Assembly: GCA_017503645.1 (NCBI GenBank)
Contig: JAFVSR010000040.1
Span: forward strand, 1-63,064
Length of the DNA: 63,064 nt
Origin: Bacteroidaceae bacterium
Lineage (GTDB): Bacteria > Bacteroidota > Bacteroidia > Bacteroidales > Bacteroidaceae
Direction: 5' to 3'
Shown here: one piece after another, positions 25,853-38,587 of the stretch
Position numbering within the stretch: position 1 is the first letter of the stretch
Layout of the letters: each line of letters opens with the position of its first letter
The notes under the pieces: generated by a model
The model's input: only the letters and a program-made list of their open reading frames with translations
Told to the model about the DNA's origin: nothing
Database searches by the model: none
Translations under genes and position numbers: made by a program

Positions 25853-27073
25853 TCAAGAGAACGCCTTCTTCTCGCAGGCTACAGCCCGCCCACGTGTGAA
25901 ATCGGGAATCTCCACGGGAGCGCCGCCGTTGCTTGCCGATATGTCGGTGAGCTCCACAAGACTGCTCCACAGGGCAGCATCATATACATTCATATCGAGC
26001 GGCAGCCCGTTGCGCAGGCAGTGTATGAGGCGGCAATCCATTGCGTAGTCTATCCAGCGGCGGCCGCAAAGTTCCATACCACGCTCTTTGTACATAGTTA
26101 CAAAGGGGTGGCGGTGTTTTTTCATCAGTGTGGCGCACTGCTCTCCCATTATGGTGTTGTCGCTGTCGGGCGCAAATGCAAACAGGGGCATCGGGTATTT
26201 TTGTGCATATCCTTCGGTGCCGCTCACAAGAAAAGCGCGGCTATAGGGGCGAGGCAGTGTTATGCAGTGCTGCACAAGTATGGTATGCCTCCTCTCGGTT
26301 GTAATGATGGAACTATTCATATTGCCTTGCAGGCTGCCGTCGCTCACCATTTTAGATGAACAGGATACTATGCTCTTCATTCGGTCGCCACGGTTTATGC
26401 CCATTGCAAGGGCGATGGGGCCCAGTCCGTGTGTGGGGTAGGGGTTGCCGTTGTGCCTGCTCATAAACTCCACCTGCCAGTTGCTCCATTTGCGCCCGCC
26501 TTCGTCGTTTGTGGCAATGCGGTCGCGCAGGTCGTGCAGGTATGATCCTTCGGCGTGTATTATTTCGCCAAGCAGCCCTTTTTGTGCCATATTAAGCACA
26601 CACAACTCAAACTCGTCGTAACAGCAGTTCTCGAGCATTATAAAGTGGCGGCGCTGCTTTTCGGCGGTATCTACTATGCGCCAGCAGTCGGCTATGGTGG
26701 TTGCTGCCGGTACCTCGGCTGCAACGTGTTTGCCCTGTTCCATTGCATACACGGCAATATCGGCGTGGCTTGCCCAGTCGGTACATATATATACAAGGTC
26801 TATTTGTGGGTTGCTGCATAGCTCCTTCCACCCGTTTGCACTGCAATGGCACGCCGGTTCCTTGCCGCCATATTGCGCTATTATGCTCTTTGTCTCCTCA
26901 ATGTTTTCGGGGACAAGGTCGCAAATGGCGTTAATGGTGCAGCCATCTATGTGCATCATACGCATAACGGCACGTTTGGCTCTGACGCCAAGCCCCACAA
27001 TACCCACCCTCACCGTGTCGAGAGGTTCGCACTGCAGATGTGCCACGCTGCCGTATAAGCTATCCTTGTTCAT
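25853..27073 (-). CDS. Gfo/Idh/MocA oxidoreductase, GH109-like glycosidase
   Basis: A 406-aa protein with an N-terminal Rossmann fold (VGIVGLGVRAKRAV near residue 22). The body resembles glycoside hydrolase family 109, which uses bound NAD+ to cleave alpha-N-acetylgalactosamine by an oxidation-elimination route. Supporting motifs are LENCCYDEFEL, then EGSYLHDLR, then YPTHGLGPIA, whose His is part of the family's active site. No signal peptide is visible, so it is probably cytoplasmic; many GH109 enzymes are secreted or lipoproteins. A different sugar substrate within the oxidoreductase superfamily is possible. It lies downstream of cstA. Confidence 0.75.
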   Translation of the reverse strand: MNKDSLYGSVAHLQCEPLDTVRVGIVGLGVRAKRAVMRMMHIDGCTINAICDLVPENIEETKSIIAQYGGKEPACHCSANGWKELCSNPQIDLVYICTDWASHADIAVYAMEQGKHVAAEVPAATTIADCWRIVDTAEKQRRHFIMLENCCYDEFELCVLNMAQKGLLGEIIHAEGSYLHDLRDRIATNDEGGRKWSNWQVEFMSRHNGNPYPTHGLGPIALAMGINRGDRMKSIVSCSSKMVSDGSLQGNMNSSIITTERRHTILVQHCITLPRPYSRAFLVSGTEGYAQKYPMPLFAFAPDSDNTIMGEQCATLMKKHRHPFVTMYKERGMELCGRRWIDYAMDCRLIHCLRNGLPLDMNVYDAALWSSLVELTDISASNGGAPVEIPDFTRGRAVACEKKAFS

Positions 27074-27154
27074 ATATAATAATTCTCTACTGCAAAATAA
27101 ACAAATTAGTTCTTCTTATGCAAAGGGATTCACGCTATTTAATATACATTGCGG

Positions 27155-28624
27155 TTATTTTTCTTTTCTGTCGGCTCGTATTTTCAGTATGCCGGTCACC
27201 AAAATAACCGCAGTGAGCACGCCCCCGCAAATATATGCCAATCTCCTGTTCTCCATTCCCACCATCATAGGCGATATGAAGATGTACGAAGCACACACGT
27301 ATGTCATAAACAATGCGGGCAACAAACCTATGAGCAGCGGCTTCCTGTGCTTTGCAAGGTATATTGTGATGCACCACAGGGTGATGCAGGCAAGCGTTTG
27401 GTTCATCCACGCAAAGTAGCTCCAGATGGTTTGGAAGGGTAGTGCGAAGATGATGAGCAGGCCGCCGATAAAGAGGGGCAGCGACACCGCAACGCGCTTT
27501 GCAAGGGTGTTTTGCGGGATGTTAAGCATATCGGCTACAATGAGGCGTGCCGAGCGGAAGGCTGTGTCGCCCGATGTTATGGCGCAGGCAATCACTCCCA
27601 CAACCACAAACGCGGCAATGACACTGCCAAGTGTCTGCACCGAAATGATGTTCACAAGGCGTGCAGCGCTGCCACCATACTCGGCAATGGCAGCGTTTAG
27701 CCCCTCTACGCCGCCCCAGAAGGCCATTGCTATTGCAGCCCATATGAGTGCGATTATGCTCTCGGCTATCATAGCTCCATAGAATATTGAACGGCTCTGC
27801 TTCTCGTTTGTCACGCAGCGTGCCATCATTGGCGATTGTGTGGCGTGGAAGCCCGATATTGCACCGCAGGCAATTGTCGTGAATAGCATTGGTAGGATGG
27901 GGAATTTTTTGGCATCTGCAATGCAGTTGCGCAGCGATGTGAGTTCGGGTATGCTGTACCGGTCGCTTTGGAACAGCAACACATACAAAATGCCCACAGC
28001 CATAATGAGCAGTGCCATACCAAAGATGGGGTAGAAACGGCCTATAATCTTGTCGATGGGCAATATCGTTGCAAGCACATAATATACCAAAATAGCTATA
28101 AGCACAGCGAATACCTCCCAGCTCATAGTACCGTGCATAGTGCTTTCGAGTGTGGGGCAGGAAACATTGGCGGCAATGAGCTCGGCGGGTTGCGACATAA
28201 ACACAGCACCCACAAGCACCATAAGCAGCAGGGCTGCCACGCGCATAAACATCTTGGAACCATTGCCCATATATTTACCTATAATCTCGGGCAGGCTCAG
28301 TCCGTTGTTCTTCAGCGATATTACTCCCGCCACAAAGTCGTGCATTGCGCCCATAAATATACCGCCGAGTGTTATCCACAGGAATGCCACGGGGCCGTAT
28401 GCCGCGCCAAGCAAAGCACCGAATATGGGGCCAAGTCCGGCAATGTTAAGCAATTGTATCAGGAATATCTTCCAGCGGGGCAGTGGCAGGTAATCCACTC
28501 CGTCGTAAAGGGTTTTTGCAGGTACAGGGTTTTTCTCATCAACGTCGCACACATGCTCAAGGTATTTGCCATATGTGAAGTAGGCTATCACAAGTGCAGC
28601 CAAGCAAATTAAAAATGTAATCAT
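27155..28624 (-). CDS. cstA: CstA-type peptide/pyruvate transporter
   Basis: A 489-aa inner-membrane protein with about 13 helices. It belongs to the carbon-starvation CstA family; characterised members import peptides or pyruvate. Family features include the first helix region followed by LLNIAGLGPIFGALLGAAYGP, the AMHDFVAGVISL stretch and the GFHATQSPMMARC segment. It is shorter than E. coli CstA (about 700 aa), as is common in Bacteroidota. It starts 19 bases after the stop of the MG2-Sel1 gene and is likely co-transcribed with it. Confidence 0.9.
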   Translation of the reverse strand: MITFLICLAALVIAYFTYGKYLEHVCDVDEKNPVPAKTLYDGVDYLPLPRWKIFLIQLLNIAGLGPIFGALLGAAYGPVAFLWITLGGIFMGAMHDFVAGVISLKNNGLSLPEIIGKYMGNGSKMFMRVAALLLMVLVGAVFMSQPAELIAANVSCPTLESTMHGTMSWEVFAVLIAILVYYVLATILPIDKIIGRFYPIFGMALLIMAVGILYVLLFQSDRYSIPELTSLRNCIADAKKFPILPMLFTTIACGAISGFHATQSPMMARCVTNEKQSRSIFYGAMIAESIIALIWAAIAMAFWGGVEGLNAAIAEYGGSAARLVNIISVQTLGSVIAAFVVVGVIACAITSGDTAFRSARLIVADMLNIPQNTLAKRVAVSLPLFIGGLLIIFALPFQTIWSYFAWMNQTLACITLWCITIYLAKHRKPLLIGLLPALFMTYVCASYIFISPMMVGMENRRLAYICGGVLTAVILVTGILKIRADRKEK

Positions 28625-28643
28625 CGTGTTTTATCTCTTTTTA

Positions 28644-31600
28644 TTATAGTCCTTCCAATATCCTTGCAGCCTCTTTGTTACCGGCGTTGGCTGCTGTGCG
28701 GTAGAGGTCTTTTGCAAGCCCTTTGTCACGCTTCACACCCTGTCCGTAGTAGTAATAGTCGGCCATTTGCTTGGTACCTATGTGGTTGCCCATTTGCGAC
28801 AAGGTTTTTGCCCAGCGATATGCCTCCTCGTAATTGCTAACCGACTGCTCGTAGAAAAGCATAAAGAGCATAGCCTGTTCCCACCCCTTCTCGGCTGCTG
28901 TTTTTATGTGGCTTATGGCCTCGGGGTTGGTTTTACCTGTATCGTTAGGGCCCGTCAGCAGCAAACCATATTCATAATGCGCTTCGGCATTGCCGCTTTG
29001 TACCGCCTCGGCAAGCATTGCCGTAGCCTCTTTTATGGCGGCCTCTTCCTCTCTGCTTATTAGCTCTTTTGCTTTGTAAACCATTGCGCGTGGCTCTTTC
29101 TGCAGGCAGGCACGGCGCATCCAGGTGGCGGCAAGTTCGTCGCTCTGCTCGCAACCAATGCCATTTTTGTATAGCAAGGCAAGCTCATATTGCGCAGAGG
29201 GGTTGCCTTTGACGGCTGCGTTCTCAAAGAATTTCTTTGCCTGTTGCTCGTTCTTTTTCAGTCCTGTGCCATTGAGGTAGCACTGTGCTATTTCGTTTAC
29301 TGCCGGTGCATAGTTGTATTTTGCAAGCTCGGCCCATATTGCAATGGCATTCTTGTAGCGTTTCTGGTTTTTATAGGCAATGGAAATGTTGTACTGCTTT
29401 AGGCAGGCTCTTTCAACCTCGGGGTCCATCTCCTGTTCAAAATAGTCCTCGTCGCTTTCCCCCTTGCTCTCGTTGCTTGCAGTGGCATTTGCCTCTTGCT
29501 TGCTCTGTTCGTTGATGCGTGTTGTCATTGCGGCGTCGTTGCTATAGAATGCCTGCCCGTCGCGGCCTGCAATATCCACCGTGAGCGTGCTGCACGAACA
29601 GCTGTTGTAGAACTCTATGTTTATAGAACCGTCGTTGCCGGTAGTCAGTTGCGGGTTCCACAAAATGGTGCGGCGGTGCTCCTTTTTGTCGGCAGCGGGT
29701 TTTGCCTTGCTGTAGTCGGGCGAGTAGAACTGCTTGCTCTCGTTGTAGCCCTGCAGGCTGGTGTAGCGTGTGGTGCCATATGTGTTTGCAAGGTCGGGTG
29801 TTATGCCCTGGTTCTCCTCTCCCTCTTTGTATGGTATTAAGCAGGCTACGTAGTTGGGATGCTTGGGATCGGGCTGTTGCAGTGTGTAAAGGAACGTTTC
29901 GGGCAAGGGGAAACCATCGACTCCTTCGCGGTTCGATACATAGTGCTGCGAATAGAATCCTAAATAGAACTTCTGCAATGGTGCCTTGTTGTCGAGCACA
30001 TTGGCATATCTTGTCCAGTTGGTATATGTATTCTCGAACTGCTCGCGGGTTTTTGCATCACTCCTTATTACAAACTCCTTGAAGTTCATCATCTTTTCGG
30101 CATCGGCTCTTCCGTGCAGGTATTCAAAATCGGGGGTGGGTACGCCATTTGAATCGTATGCGCCGCTCACTACCATAAACTGCACCCAGTAGGCCCAGTT
30201 GTAGTTGTGGCGCTTCATAGCGCTGGTTACCACATCGGCCACGGTGAGCGAGTATTTGTACTCGTCGGGGATAGATGTGTTTGCGTTGCGCATATCGCTG
30301 CTGCTTGGCATATCCGCAAAAGCCTTCGATGTGTCCTTTGCTGCCTCATACCTTGTATTTCCAATGTATTTTATATGTCCCGTTGGAATATCTTTGCTTG
30401 TGGTGCTTATGATACCCGACTGTGCCACGGCGTTAAGAAGATTGTATTTCGTGAGGGCACTGGCCTCCGGGCCCAATCCGGCGTAGTCGGTCTCTTTTGT
30501 AAATTCGCTCTCTAATTGTTTAAGTGTTTCGTTGTACACCTCGTCTTTGTAGGTGTCGAAGTCGCGCAAGTAGCTCACGTCTTGTGCATACTCCCACTCG
30601 TCGAGGAAATTAAAGCGCATTTCGCTGTGCGGCGGGCGCGATTTTGCCTCTTTTTTGGCGCTGCTTACAACTTCCACTTGCGACAGCATAAACTCAAACG
30701 GGCTCAGCTGCACAAGATTGCTGCCGCCGGCAGCCTCGTTTTCATCGGCAGGTACACCGGTGTTGCGTTCCCAATAGTCGTACAAACGAAAATCGGGCGA
30801 GAAGTAACGGTCGAGTGCGAATGCATATCTTATGTTGTCGTTCTGCTTCACCGTTATCTGCGGTTGCAAGGCTGCTATTCGTTTGCCGTAGAAATCTTTT
30901 GTTTCCACAATGAATTCGCCCATACTGTCGGTGCGGAAGGAGTATGACGAGGCCTCTTTTCCCTCATACGATATGAGCAATTGTGTGAGATTGTCCTTGA
31001 GCGGCACCAAATTAACCTCGTCTATGTTGCCAAGTGCCGAGCCTCTGTTCTTCCTGAAGAGAGAACCTTTTATGGTTATACCGCGTTCTATTGGCTCTAT
31101 TTTGCTGAAACGCTCCTGTGTGAGCTTGCTCCAGTCGTACGATGTCCAGCCGTTGGTGAGCATCACAAGGTCGAGCTGCTCTTTTCTTTTGCCGTTGTTC
31201 TTGTTGAAATATTGTGCGGCGTTGGGTATGTATCCCTTAAGCTCGGAGCCGAGCAGCAGGTATGTGTGTATGTTATAGTCCCACGATGTCTCCACGTTGC
31301 CTGCTGCATCGCTCACGGCAAGCGACAGGTTGGCATTGGCGGGGATGGGCTTGCCGTCCTCGCGTGCAATGTTCAGTGTCACCTTCTCGTATGGTGCGAG
31401 TGACAGCTCGTTTATGGCCTCGCTATTTCCCCTAACGGTTAGTTTTATGGTACTGCGGTCGCTCTTTTCTATATTTTCGTGCTCTATGAAGAAACAACGC
31501 TCGGCAAGCGGAATCTCGCCGCTGAATACAATGGCTTTGTTCACACCCTCGGGCAGTTCGCTTTTGTTCAGTGTGAATGTCTTGCTTTTTTCCGTGGGAG

Positions 31601-32567
31601 CAATCTTCTTGTAGTAGCCCATTGTGCCGCGGTACAATATACTGAAGGCATACTCCTCGCCCTCTGCTACGTTGTTCTCCACGGTGAAGCTTATCTCGCC
31701 GCCGTTCTCTTGCACAGCAATGGTCACACCCTCCTCCTCAACTTCGGGCAGTGTGAACTTGAACTCCTTGCGTTCCTTCTTTTTGTTGGCAGCGGTAACG
31801 GTGGCGCTGTATTTCACACCCGCTTGCGGCGTTATCTCAAAGCTACCCTTGCCATAGTGTGTGGGTTTGGTGGTGAGCAGCGCAGCCTTGTCGGCATAAA
31901 TGGTTATCTGCTCGTTGATGAATTCTCCCTCGTTCCCACGCAACTCATATGCCACCTTGCTTTTGAGCCCTGCAACAAGATGTCCGCCCTCGGGGTAGAA
32001 TTTCAGCTCCACATCGGGCAGTTCCGAACTTATCCACTCGCCGTCGCGCATAAAACCGCGCTTGCGGTCGAGCATATTCTTGAAATCCCAGTTGTCACCG
32101 TTCACTTTGTCGAAAATGGGGAACACACGGCTGAATACGGCATCCTTACCCCAGTTGAGCATATATCGTGTGTATGCACGCACCTCGTAGTAGCCCGACA
32201 GCAACAGCGGGTTCAACTCAAAATCGCCCCGGCAGCAACCATTTTCGTCAATCTTGTATTTTTTTGTCTCCACCACATAGCCTTCGGGGGCAACTAATTC
32301 CACATACAGCACCTTGCTTGGTGTGGTTATGCGGTCGTTTGTACCATAGCTTACATATGCCTTGAACCACATAGTTTCTCCTAAGTAGTATGCGCTGTTG
32401 TCGAAATGGAGGAACACGCGCTCCTGTTGCATAACGCGCCCCACCTGTAAGGCACGTTTGGCAGCCTCGTCGTTTGTCATACGTCTTTCTTCCTTGTCTT
32501 TGGGCTGTTGGGCTTGCAGCAACGTGATTGCAAGTGTGGCAAGTAGTATAAATATGGTACGTTTCAT
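28644..32567 (-). CDS. Large secreted MG2-domain protein with C-terminal Sel1 repeats
   Basis: A 1307-aa exported protein. Signal peptide at residues 1-19 (LLQAQ). An MG2-type macroglobulin domain follows (about residues 48-150), recognisable in RVFLHFDNSAYYLGETMWFKAY and the later SGYYEVRAYTRYM. Several more beta-sandwich segments follow up to about residue 1000. The C-terminal 290 residues hold Sel1-like repeats, with motifs such as AQCYLNGTGLKKNEQQAKKF, ALLYKNGIGCEQSDELA and DYYYYGQGVKRDKG. It lacks the thioester GCGEQ motif, so it is not a classical alpha-2-macroglobulin. MG2 proteins of this group are common in Bacteroidota envelopes, but I do not know an MG2 plus Sel1 fusion with an assigned role. 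Confidence 0.75.
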   Translation of the reverse strand: MKRTIFILLATLAITLLQAQQPKDKEERRMTNDEAAKRALQVGRVMQQERVFLHFDNSAYYLGETMWFKAYVSYGTNDRITTPSKVLYVELVAPEGYVVETKKYKIDENGCCRGDFELNPLLLSGYYEVRAYTRYMLNWGKDAVFSRVFPIFDKVNGDNWDFKNMLDRKRGFMRDGEWISSELPDVELKFYPEGGHLVAGLKSKVAYELRGNEGEFINEQITIYADKAALLTTKPTHYGKGSFEITPQAGVKYSATVTAANKKKERKEFKFTLPEVEEEGVTIAVQENGGEISFTVENNVAEGEEYAFSILYRGTMGYYKKIAPTEKSKTFTLNKSELPEGVNKAIVFSGEIPLAERCFFIEHENIEKSDRSTIKLTVRGNSEAINELSLAPYEKVTLNIAREDGKPIPANANLSLAVSDAAGNVETSWDYNIHTYLLLGSELKGYIPNAAQYFNKNNGKRKEQLDLVMLTNGWTSYDWSKLTQERFSKIEPIERGITIKGSLFRKNRGSALGNIDEVNLVPLKDNLTQLLISYEGKEASSYSFRTDSMGEFIVETKDFYGKRIAALQPQITVKQNDNIRYAFALDRYFSPDFRLYDYWERNTGVPADENEAAGGSNLVQLSPFEFMLSQVEVVSSAKKEAKSRPPHSEMRFNFLDEWEYAQDVSYLRDFDTYKDEVYNETLKQLESEFTKETDYAGLGPEASALTKYNLLNAVAQSGIISTTSKDIPTGHIKYIGNTRYEAAKDTSKAFADMPSSSDMRNANTSIPDEYKYSLTVADVVTSAMKRHNYNWAYWVQFMVVSGAYDSNGVPTPDFEYLHGRADAEKMMNFKEFVIRSDAKTREQFENTYTNWTRYANVLDNKAPLQKFYLGFYSQHYVSNREGVDGFPLPETFLYTLQQPDPKHPNYVACLIPYKEGEENQGITPDLANTYGTTRYTSLQGYNESKQFYSPDYSKAKPAADKKEHRRTILWNPQLTTGNDGSINIEFYNSCSCSTLTVDIAGRDGQAFYSNDAAMTTRINEQSKQEANATASNESKGESDEDYFEQEMDPEVERACLKQYNISIAYKNQKRYKNAIAIWAELAKYNYAPAVNEIAQCYLNGTGLKKNEQQAKKFFENAAVKGNPSAQYELALLYKNGIGCEQSDELAATWMRRACLQKEPRAMVYKAKELISREEEAAIKEATAMLAEAVQSGNAEAHYEYGLLLTGPNDTGKTNPEAISHIKTAAEKGWEQAMLFMLFYEQSVSNYEEAYRWAKTLSQMGNHIGTKQMADYYYYGQGVKRDKGLAKDLYRTAANAGNKEAARILEGL

Positions 32568-32597
32568 ATCTTAGTTATATTGCAGTTGAAAAATTAA

Positions 32598-32627
32598 GAC
32601 AAAGCCTGCCCGCGGGCAGGCTTTGTC
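32598..32627. terminator. Perfect 30-bp palindrome terminator between GH2 and MG2 genes
   Basis: GACAAAGCCTGCCCG and its exact complement meet with no loop. It begins 17 bases after the GH2 stop on the minus strand. Only 30 bases separate it from the ATG of the MG2 gene, so read-through must happen or the next promoter overlaps this hairpin. Confidence 0.75.
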
Positions 32628-32643
32628 GTGGGTTACTCCCTTA

Positions 32644-36645
<4,002 letters not shown>

Positions 36646-36668
36646 CTAAAATTATTCGCGTTTAATTG

Positions 36669-36676
36669 CAAAAATA
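36669..36676 (-). promoter_or_regulatory. -7 box of GH2 gene
   Basis: The minus strand reads TATTTTTG, matching TAnnTTTG, 41 bases before the ATG at 36627. The -33 position is only a weak match. Confidence 0.45.
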
Positions 36677-36771
36677 GCCAAAAAAACATTAATATCCCAA
36701 GATTATAGTATTTATATTATAAGATTAAGAAATTATAATGTTTTTAACTTGTTTGGTAGCGTGTTTCTCTT

Positions 36772-36779
36772 TAATTTTG
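36772..36779 (+). promoter_or_regulatory. -7 box of DUF4405 gene
   Basis: TAATTTTG matches TAnnTTTG, 63 bases before the ATG at 36843. A TTTG at 36752-36755 lies closer than the usual 20-base spacing. Confidence 0.4.
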
Positions 36780-36842
36780 TTGCAAAATTATTAAACGTTT
36801 CTTAGCTTGTCGCTATGCAAAGTTTGCAATTTGTTTGCTGTT

Positions 36843-37265
36843 ATGAGTAAAAACAGGCTTTTATATACCGATTTGTCGCTTATTCCTCTGTTTGTGGCGA
36901 TATCTTTTACGGGTGTGGTGTTGCACGTCGCCCCTTTTACCACCCACGATGAGTGGCATAATTGGGCTGTGGCGCATATTGTGGCAGGGGCGTTGTTCCT
37001 TATTGCCGGTATAATTCATATAAAGCAGCATTGGTTATGGTACAAAGCGCTTGTAAAGGGGTTTAGGAATAAAAGCCATACAACCATTGCTCTCTCATTC
37101 TTGTTTCTTTTTGAGGTGGTTACAGGATTACTATTGCTGACCGTGGTGGAGGGTGGTGGCAGCAACATTGGCTATTGGCATGATATCATTGGCTTGGCTA
37201 TGCTTATTGTTGGTTTATGGCACATTCTACAACGCCTCAAGATTCTTACCGGATGGCTTAAATAG
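36843..37265 (+). CDS. DUF4405-type small membrane protein (cytochrome b561-like)
   Basis: A 140-aa protein with four membrane helices (about residues 10-27, 40-60, 77-97 and 107-127). Conserved histidines lie at the ends of helices: H in HVAPF, HNWAVAHIVAG, HIKQHW and YWHDIIG, WHILQR. This spacing suggests a pair of heme ligands as in the cytochrome b561/DUF4405 group. I chose ATG 36843; the in-frame upstream codon at 36807 is TTG. Electron-transfer role is inferred from the histidines only. It is convergent with ddl over a strong hairpin. Confidence 0.75.
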   Translation: MSKNRLLYTDLSLIPLFVAISFTGVVLHVAPFTTHDEWHNWAVAHIVAGALFLIAGIIHIKQHWLWYKALVKGFRNKSHTTIALSFLFLFEVVTGLLLLTVVEGGGSNIGYWHDIIGLAMLIVGLWHILQRLKILTGWLK

Positions 37266-37272
37266 GACTATT

Positions 37273-37320
37273 CATAACGCAAGCAGCCCTTCCGTGCACG
37301 GAAGGGCTGCTTGCGTTATG
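37273..37320. terminator. 22-bp perfect hairpin between DUF4405 and ddl
   Basis: Arms 37273-37294 and 37299-37320 with a TGCA centre. It ends 10 bases before the ddl stop region on the minus strand and starts 8 bases after the DUF4405 stop. T-runs are weak, but the stem is very stable, so it likely ends both transcripts. Confidence 0.7.
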
Positions 37321-37329
37321 GTGTATATA

Positions 37330-38544
37330 TTATTTACCAAATTTTCCACCCATTTTAGGCCCCATCTTGGCACCGTTCTTGGCACCGCCGCCGCCACCTG
37401 CGGCAAATATGTTCTCGCCATAGTTCACAGCCTTGAAACCGGCATCCTGCTTGCGGCGGAAGGCAATCTCTATCAGTTTGTCGACCAATGTACCGAAATT
37501 GTAGCCGCTGTACTCCCATAGGTAGAATGACAGTGAACCGGGGATGGTGTTAATCTCGTTTACAAAAATCTCATTGGTAGCCTCGTCGATGATAAAGTCT
37601 ATGCGGGCCACACCGTCGCACGAAAGGGCACGGAATGTGTCGCAGGCAGCCTTTTGTATGAAGTCGGTGCTCTCCTTGGGCAGGTTGGCGGGAATCTCGC
37701 GCACTGTCGATTGCATTCCCTGACTCTGCTTGCCACCACCGTTCATATATTTATCCTGGTAGGAGAGTATCTCGCCACTGCGCACCGGTACCTCGCACAC
37801 CGAGGGCTCGCACTCGTAATAGTTACCAAGCACAGCACAGTTTACCTCCTTTAGTTTTTGTACATATTTTTCAATAATTATGCGGCTGGTGAAAGATATT
37901 GCATAATCCACGGCGTCTAAAAACTCCTCGCGGTTGTGTGCGGCGCGTATGCCCACGCTGGAACCACTGTTGGCGGGCTTTACAATCACGGGGTAGCCCA
38001 GTTTCTCTTCAACCATTGCCACCGTCTCCTCCTGCTTGTCGCTCCACTGCTTGTCGCTGAACCAACAATAGTCTATCACGGGTATTCCGCACTCCTTGAG
38101 AATCATCTTCATTGTGATTTTGTCCATACCGTTGGCCGATGCAAGGGTGTTGCAGCTGGTGTAGGGTATGCCCGAGAACTCCATAACTCCCTGGAATGTG
38201 CCATCCTCGCAATTTGTGCCGTGCAGGGCGGGCAGAATAACATCCAATTTAGTAACCACCGCCTTTTGGAAAAATCCTTTGTTGCAGCGGTAGAGATTGG
38301 TGTCGCCATAGATGGGGCGCATATAAACCTCCTCGCACATAGCCAGCAGTTTCTTTGTGTCGCGGTAGTTGGCTACGTTAAACAGCGCGTCGCCTGTGTA
38401 CCACTTGCCTGTTTTTGTAATGTATATGGGGGTAATGTCATATTTTTCTCTGTCCATTGCCGCCATTGCCTGGTTGGCTGTGATTACCGAAATCTCGTTC
38501 TCGACGGAACGGCCGCCAAAAACTACTCCTACATTTATTTTCAT
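37330..38544 (-). CDS. D-alanine-D-alanine ligase family protein
   Basis: A 404-aa ATP-grasp ligase. Conserved Ddl residues are present: Glu of the GGRSVENEIS loop (equivalent to E. coli DdlB Glu15), SSVG (Ser150 equivalent), and DKY in the omega loop (Lys215-Tyr216 equivalents). The Tyr marks a D-Ala-D-Ala enzyme; VanA-type D-lactate ligases have a different loop. NEINTIPG is the metal-binding end motif. The C-terminus carries an unusual tail of about 25 residues rich in Gly, Lys and Met (AAGGGGG, then NGAKMGPKMGGKFGK), absent from standard Ddl. It is the last gene of a hydrolase-MurF-Ddl operon. It could be a second ddl beside the normal one or the only one; the window does not tell. Confidence 0.88.
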   Translation of the reverse strand: MKINVGVVFGGRSVENEISVITANQAMAAMDREKYDITPIYITKTGKWYTGDALFNVANYRDTKKLLAMCEEVYMRPIYGDTNLYRCNKGFFQKAVVTKLDVILPALHGTNCEDGTFQGVMEFSGIPYTSCNTLASANGMDKITMKMILKECGIPVIDYCWFSDKQWSDKQEETVAMVEEKLGYPVIVKPANSGSSVGIRAAHNREEFLDAVDYAISFTSRIIIEKYVQKLKEVNCAVLGNYYECEPSVCEVPVRSGEILSYQDKYMNGGGKQSQGMQSTVREIPANLPKESTDFIQKAACDTFRALSCDGVARIDFIIDEATNEIFVNEINTIPGSLSFYLWEYSGYNFGTLVDKLIEIAFRRKQDAGFKAVNYGENIFAAGGGGGAKNGAKMGPKMGGKFGK

Positions 38545-38587
38545 TGTCGTTGTGTATGTTAATTTGTAATTCTATCCTGTTAAATGT

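Noticed and set aside
28644-32567. Classical alpha-2-macroglobulin
   Set aside because: The thioester motif GCGEQ is missing and the C-terminus is Sel1 repeats, not the receptor-binding domain.
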